From an uncultured cyanobacterium (lineage in GTDB: Bacteria > Cyanobacteriota > Cyanobacteriia > PCC-6307 > Cyanobiaceae): a DNA stretch of 9,946 nt. The DNA is taken from NCBI GenBank assembly GCA_903921295.1, contig CAIXOZ010000127.1, positions 1 through 9,946 of the forward strand. Direction: 5' to 3'. How positions within the stretch are numbered: the first letter of the stretch is position 1; each line of letters starts with the position of its first letter. The position numbers were made by a program, and so were the translations under genes. Under the pieces are notes generated by a model that worked only from the letters and a program-made list of their open reading frames with translations, ran no database searches and had not been told where the DNA came from. This document shows, piece after piece, positions 6,373 through 9,946 of the stretch.

Positions 6373-6798
6373 TCAGCAGGAGGATCCTCGACCTGGGGAA
6401 GCCAGCTGGGCCGCGATCAAACCTGAAGAAAGATCCAGACCCATCGGATCACCCGGGGCAATGGCCTGGCCGGGGCGGGGCAGCGGAGTGACCCTGGCGA
6501 CCAGGGTGCCACCCACAGAACCGATCGGACGCAGATTGACCCGGCTCTGCCGCGGCAGCCGTGCCCTCAGCCATTGCTGAGCCTGGGCCTGATCCTCTGG
6601 GGCGACCTCCAGGCAAGCCAGCTGCACAGGATAGCTGCGATTCCGATCACCGATCTGAAGCAGGGTGGCCGTGCGCACCTGCAGCACCTCGGCCGCCAGG
6701 GCCGGGGCCAGACCCGCCAGAAGAACCAGCAAGCCAAGAACTGCGGGCAGAAGGAAGGCCCTGATAAGGAGGCTGGAAGCCTGCAGGATTGAAATCAA
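6373..6798 (-). CDS. Exported SNase-like (thermonuclease-fold) protein, probably catalytically inactive
   Basis: From a TTG at 6796-6798 the frame gives 141 residues. There is a signal peptide (long hydrophobic run about 10-33, likely cleavage after 'APALA' at 35) and then a domain of about 100 residues resembling the staphylococcal-nuclease barrel: 'VRTATLLQIGD', 'YPVQLACLEVAPED', a helix 'AQQWLRARL', 'RVNLRPIG', 'LVARV', then 'DLSSGLIAAQLA'. In active nucleases the equivalent blocks read R-L-x-x-[IV]-D-x-P-E and Y-G-R. Here the first Arg is Gln and the second Arg is missing, though the Pro-Glu pair is kept. A non-nucleolytic role is therefore likely; this alignment was made by eye. The frame stays open upstream into ilvB, but in ilvB's coding region it has no hydrophobic start. 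TTG is the only reasonable start after the ilvB stop, and no Shine-Dalgarno site supports it. Confidence 0.65.
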   Translation of the reverse strand: MISILQASSLLIRAFLLPAVLGLLVLLAGLAPALAAEVLQVRTATLLQIGDRNRSYPVQLACLEVAPEDQAQAQQWLRARLPRQSRVNLRPIGSVGGTLVARVTPLPRPGQAIAPGDPMGLDLSSGLIAAQLASPGRGSSC

Positions 6799-6854
6799 GG
6801 CGAGGCGGCGCTGACCAGTCGGGGGCAGGGGCGCGTCTCCGCGGTCCTGGGGGG

Positions 6855-8753
6855 TCAGAGCCTTGCTCCGCAGTTGGGGCAATGGCGATGGGCACTGACC
6901 GTGGTGGTTCCGCAGGCCTGACACTGACGGGTGGTGTCGATCGCCAACTCCGGATGGCTGGGCAGACCGACCATCTGGGCATTGCTGGCTCCCGGTGGCA
7001 CCATCGGGTAGCAATTCTCATTGCGACGAACCACCACGTTCACGAAGGCCGGCCCCGGATGGTCCAGGGCCTCCTTCAGGCCCCGGCGCAGGTCCGAACG
7101 GTCGCTGATCGTGATTCCCCGGACGCCGAAAGCCTCAGCGAGCGCCTCGAAGTTGGGCATGCCAGCGGTCATCTCCGAAGCGGAATAGCGCTCGTCGTAG
7201 AAGCTCTCCTGCCACTGGCGCACCATTCCCTGCCAGCCATTGTTGAGCACCACCACCTTCACCGGCAGCTTGTACTGGCTCAGGGTTCCCAGCTCCTGGA
7301 TGTTCATCAGAATGCTGGCGTCGCCGGCCACACAGATCACCTGATCCTTCGGGAAGGCCGTCTGCACGCCCAGCGCCGCCGGCATGCCGAAGCCCATGGT
7401 GCCGAGGCCTGCGCTGCTGATCCAGTGGCGGGGGCCATTGTGCAGGAACTGCGCCGCCCACATCTGATGCTGGCCCACATCGGTGGTGTAGTAGGCATCG
7501 GGAGCCAGATCCCGCAGGGCCACCACCACCTCCTGGGGTGCGATCTCACCGTCGGGGGCGGGCACCACCAGGGGGTAGTGGCGTTTCCATCCGTCAATGC
7601 GCTCCAGCCAGGCTTCGGTGCGACCGCCGGCGGACTCACCGGCGGACAGCTCCAGCAGCGATTCGAGCGCGGCACGGACATCGGCGACCACCGCCACATC
7701 CGGCCGGCGCGTCTTCCCCATTTCGGCCGCATCGATATCGATGTGGATCACCTGGGCACGGGTGGCGAAGCTGTCGAGACGGCCCGTGACGCGGTCGTCG
7801 AAACGGGCCCCGGCGGCGATCAGCAGATCGCACTCCGTGACGGCGAAGTTGGCATAGGCGGTGCCATGCATGCCGAGCATGCCAAGCGCCAGGGGATGGC
7901 GCTCATCGAAGCAGCCCTTGCCCATCAGCGTGGTGGTCACCGGCAGACGGAATCGCTCGGCCAGGGCACGGATCTGGTCATGGGCGCCGGCGCTGATGGC
8001 CCCGCCACCGACATACAGCAACGGTCGGCGGGACTCGCGGATCAGCTCCAGGGATGCCGCGATCGCCTCGGTCCGGGGAGCGGCTGGCAGGGTGTAGCCG
8101 GCGGGCCTGGCCGTACCGGGCTCCACGGGGTGGTAATCGAACTCCTCGAGGCCCACATCCTTGGGCACATCAATCAGCACCGGGCCAGGACGGCCGGTGG
8201 AGGCGATCAGGAAGGCCTCGGCAACGATGCGACCGATGTCGGCAGGATCGCGGACGACCCAGGAGTGCTTCACGATCGGCAGGGTGATCCCGAAGATGTC
8301 GGTTTCCTGGAAGGCGTCCGTACCGATCGCCGAACGGGGGACCTGGCCGGTGATCACCACCATCGGCACCGAATCCATCTGGGCGGTGGCGATGCCGGTG
8401 ACGAGATTGGTGGCGCCCGGACCGGAGGTGCCGAAGCAGACCCCCACCTGACCGGTGGCACGGGCGTAGGCATCGGCCGCATGGGTGCCGCCCTGCTCGT
8501 GGCGCACCAGGATGTGCTTCAGCCAGCCGCGGGCCTCCGCCTTGTGCAGCTCGTCGTAGATGGGCAGGATCGCGCCGCCGGGGTAGCCAAAGATGTGGCG
8601 CACGCCATGGCGATGCAAGGCATCCATCAGGGCATAGCCGCCATTGACCCGGAGCGGAGCGTCAGGGTTGGCAGCGCCGCCGGCACCGGCAGCGGCGGTG
8701 GTGGCGGCAGGAGCGCCGGGGGCGGAGGAGGACGTCACGGACGTGAGGGTCAC
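6855..8753 (-). CDS. ilvB: Acetolactate synthase, large catalytic subunit, with a C-terminal zinc-ribbon-like tail
   Basis: A 632-residue ThDP enzyme that joins two pyruvates (or pyruvate and 2-oxobutyrate) in the first common step of valine, leucine and isoleucine synthesis. Visible features are 'FGYPGGAILPIYDEL'; the ThDP-activating Glu86 in 'RHEQGGTHAADAYAR'; 'GQVPRSAIGTDAFQETDI'; the FAD region 'ARFDDRVTGR'; the ThDP/Mg motif 'GDASILMN' running to 'VVLNNGWQG'; and 'GMVRQWQESFYDERYS'. The body ends as usual at 'NCYPMVPPGASNAQMVGLP'. About 20 extra residues follow, with Cys at 611, 614, 625 and 628 (CxxC-x10-CxxC). I chose GTG at 8753 (protein begins MTLTSVTSS), 17 nt after the peptidase stop. 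TTG at 8774 (4-bp overlap with that stop) and GTG at 8738 are alternatives, and none has a Shine-Dalgarno site. The regulatory subunit ilvH is not in the window. Confidence 0.95.
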   Translation of the reverse strand: MTLTSVTSSSAPGAPAATTAAAGAGGAANPDAPLRVNGGYALMDALHRHGVRHIFGYPGGAILPIYDELHKAEARGWLKHILVRHEQGGTHAADAYARATGQVGVCFGTSGPGATNLVTGIATAQMDSVPMVVITGQVPRSAIGTDAFQETDIFGITLPIVKHSWVVRDPADIGRIVAEAFLIASTGRPGPVLIDVPKDVGLEEFDYHPVEPGTARPAGYTLPAAPRTEAIAASLELIRESRRPLLYVGGGAISAGAHDQIRALAERFRLPVTTTLMGKGCFDERHPLALGMLGMHGTAYANFAVTECDLLIAAGARFDDRVTGRLDSFATRAQVIHIDIDAAEMGKTRRPDVAVVADVRAALESLLELSAGESAGGRTEAWLERIDGWKRHYPLVVPAPDGEIAPQEVVVALRDLAPDAYYTTDVGQHQMWAAQFLHNGPRHWISSAGLGTMGFGMPAALGVQTAFPKDQVICVAGDASILMNIQELGTLSQYKLPVKVVVLNNGWQGMVRQWQESFYDERYSASEMTAGMPNFEALAEAFGVRGITISDRSDLRRGLKEALDHPGPAFVNVVVRRNENCYPMVPPGASNAQMVGLPSHPELAIDTTRQCQACGTTTVSAHRHCPNCGARL

Positions 8754-8770
8754 GGGAAAACGCAGGCCAC

Positions 8771-9421
8771 TCAACGGAATAGGTCAACCCTAGGCTCTGG
8801 CCGCACGTTTGGCGCCCCCCGCCGACGAGCTTCAGCCATCGCCCGCAGGATCACGGCTGGATCGAGCCAGCGATCGCCGTAGCGAAGCGCCCAGTGCAGA
8901 TGCGGGCCGCTGCTGCGTCCGCTCAGACCGACCCGGCCGATCAGCTGGCCACGGCGCACGGGCGTGCCGCCAGCCAGCTGGACGCCTTCAGCGCGATAGA
9001 CCCCCTGGTGCACCGAACCGGACAGATGGCAGTAGAGGTGTTCCCAGGCCCCGGAGCGCACCACCAGGCCCAGACCGCAGCGTGAATCGTTGATCACCTG
9101 CGCCACCCGCCCGGACCACCAGCTGCGCACGGGCGAACCGAGCGGCGCAGCGATATCGAGACCGTGGTGGGGTTCCAGCACTCCGGATGGGCCGGTCCGC
9201 AGGCCGAAGTGCGAGGTGTAGCCGAGAAACATCGGCACGGGAAACTGACCCAGCCGCCACGGGTTCTCTGTCCGCAGCGGGTTCCGGGCCCACAGCGGGC
9301 CTGGAGCCAGCACGATCAGCATGACCAGAGAAAGCCCCCCGATCACGCCGCAGGAGCGCTGCGCGCTGTCTGAGGTCAGCACCGATGCAGGACGACCATG
9401 CCCCGGCCTCCTCAGCAGCAT
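8771..9421 (-). CDS. Exported M23-family (LytM-type) peptidase
   Basis: A zinc metallopeptidase of the LytM/M23 fold, expected to act on peptidoglycan cross-links in the periplasm. Numbering from the ATG at 9421 gives 216 residues, with a signal-type hydrophobic segment ('GVIGGLSLVMLIVLAPGPLWA', about 25-45). The complete set of zinc and catalytic motifs is present: 'HHGLDIAAPLGSPV' (H85xxxD89), 'LYCHLSG' (His132) and 'SGPHLHWALRYG' (H174xH176). The protein is therefore probably active rather than a degenerate scaffold. The domain fills nearly the whole mature protein, with no LysM or coiled-coil partner. The start is uncertain: GTG at 9475 and ATG at 9463 would overlap hemH, while ATG at 9421 lies 22 nt after its stop and gives a shorter n-region before the signal helix. 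GTG at 9382 is also possible. It lies between hemH and ilvB, all leftward, so co-transcription is likely. Confidence 0.88.
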   Translation of the reverse strand: MLLRRPGHGRPASVLTSDSAQRSCGVIGGLSLVMLIVLAPGPLWARNPLRTENPWRLGQFPVPMFLGYTSHFGLRTGPSGVLEPHHGLDIAAPLGSPVRSWWSGRVAQVINDSRCGLGLVVRSGAWEHLYCHLSGSVHQGVYRAEGVQLAGGTPVRRGQLIGRVGLSGRSSGPHLHWALRYGDRWLDPAVILRAMAEARRRGAPNVRPEPRVDLFR

Positions 9422-9443
9422 CCTCGGGGGGGGCCGCCGGAGT

Positions 9444-9946
9444 TCAGAGCAGTCCGAGGCCATGCAAAGGGCCACGACCGGAAAGGAGCTCGATCAGGAA
9501 GGCCAGGAAGCCCACCATCGCCAGGCGACCATTCCAGACCTCGGAGCTGTTGTTCCAGCCCCAGGCCCACTTGTCCTGCGGGTAGAGCTTGACCTTGGTC
9601 GGCAGCTCCGCCGCCTGATCGAGATTGATCTCGGGACCGGCCATCGCCTGTTGGACCAGATCGGCCAGACCGGCGATGAAGGTGGGATCGGTATCAAGGG
9701 CGGGCACCCTGCGGAAGTTGGCCACACCGGCTTCGGTGGCCAGCTCCCTGTATTCGATGTCGATCTCCTCAAGGGTTTCGATGTGCTCGCTCACAAAACT
9801 GATCGGCACGACCACCAGATCCTTCACCCCCTGATGACCGAGCTCCTCAAGCGCTTCCTCGGTGTAGGGCTTCAACCACTCCACGGGGCCGACGCGACTC
9901 TGGTACGCCAGGGTGAAGGGATTGCGGAAGCCCAGGCGTTCCTCGA
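9444..9946 (-). CDS. hemH: Ferrochelatase with C-terminal chlorophyll-binding helix, N-terminus outside window
   Basis: The visible 166 residues run from 'EERLGFRNPFTLAYQSRVGP' to the stop at 9444; the N-terminal half lies beyond the right edge. Ferrochelatase inserts Fe(II) into protoporphyrin IX to make protoheme. Diagnostic blocks are 'QSRVGPVEWLKPYTEEAL', 'LVVVPISFVSEHIETLEEID' (the HxE-type active-site segment) and 'YRELATEAG'. After a linker ('ELPTKVKLYPQDKWAWGWN') comes the HLIP/CAB-type membrane helix, 'EVWNGRLAMVGFLAFLIELL', carrying the ExxNxR chlorophyll-ligand pattern, and the usual ending 'SGRGPLH'. This C-terminal extension is typical of cyanobacterial and plastid type-II ferrochelatases, where it is thought to link heme synthesis to chlorophyll status and tether the enzyme to thylakoids. 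It is the first gene seen in the leftward run. Confidence 0.96.
   Translation of the reverse strand, partial: EERLGFRNPFTLAYQSRVGPVEWLKPYTEEALEELGHQGVKDLVVVPISFVSEHIETLEEIDIEYRELATEAGVANFRRVPALDTDPTFIAGLADLVQQAMAGPEINLDQAAELPTKVKLYPQDKWAWGWNNSSEVWNGRLAMVGFLAFLIELLSGRGPLHGLGLL

Noticed and set aside
8059..8066. HIP1 octamer GCGATCGC (also at 8870-8877) as a possible functional repeat
   Set aside because: I saw only two copies in about 10 kb, both inside coding sequence; this is not an enrichment worth reporting.
6789..8882. 697-codon open frame on the plus strand, opposite ilvB
   Set aside because: It is exactly antisense to a clear acetolactate synthase gene, is rich in Gly/His/Arg/Ala without domains, and arises from third-position GC bias on the coding strand.

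Overview
The window looks like chromosomal DNA of a high-GC unicellular cyanobacterium, most likely a picocyanobacterium of the Synechococcus/Cyanobium group. Three things point that way: a ferrochelatase carrying the C-terminal chlorophyll-binding (CAB/HLIP-like) helix of cyanobacterial enzymes, a cyanobacterial-type AbrB regulator with its DNA-binding domain at the C-terminus, and tightly packed genes with many GTG/TTG starts and few strong Shine-Dalgarno sites. The taxonomic call is inference from gene families, not from a marker comparison.

Layout, left to right. (1) 3-347 (+): the C-terminal third of a PgeF/YfiH (laccase-domain, 'polyphenol oxidase') protein, cut by the window edge. (2) 348-574: an intergenic stretch ending in an extended -10 promoter for (3) 575-940 (+), a cyAbrB regulator. 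(4) 876-2573 (-): a COG2509-type FAD-dependent dehydrogenase whose 3' end overlaps the regulator gene by 65 bp, tail to tail. (5) 2729-2860 (+): a possible 43-residue membrane-type microprotein with a CPLC motif. (6) 2848-5307 (-): a full-length phosphoenolpyruvate synthase-like enzyme. (7) 5308-5607: a divergent intergenic region with an extended -10 promoter for (8) 5608-6057 (+), a small exported protein of unknown function followed by a near-perfect intrinsic terminator. (9) 6096-9946 (-): a co-directional run that reads, in transcription order, hemH (partial), an M23 peptidase, ilvB, a degenerate SNase-like exported protein and a two-helix membrane protein.

How they fit together. The leftward run holds housekeeping functions (last step of protoheme synthesis, cell-wall hydrolysis, first common step of branched-chain amino-acid synthesis) with two small envelope proteins at its distal end. 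Gaps are short (about 17-57 nt, or overlapping), so co-transcription is plausible, although the functions are not one pathway. PEP synthase stands alone as a carbon-metabolism gene. I see no mobile element, CRISPR array, tRNA, rRNA or defence cassette.

I did not find an obvious new multi-gene system. The observations most worth a second look are a CxxC-x10-CxxC zinc-ribbon-like tail on acetolactate synthase, an SNase-fold protein lacking the catalytic arginines, the 43-residue CPLC microprotein, and two places where 3' signals or coding ends are shared between opposite strands.
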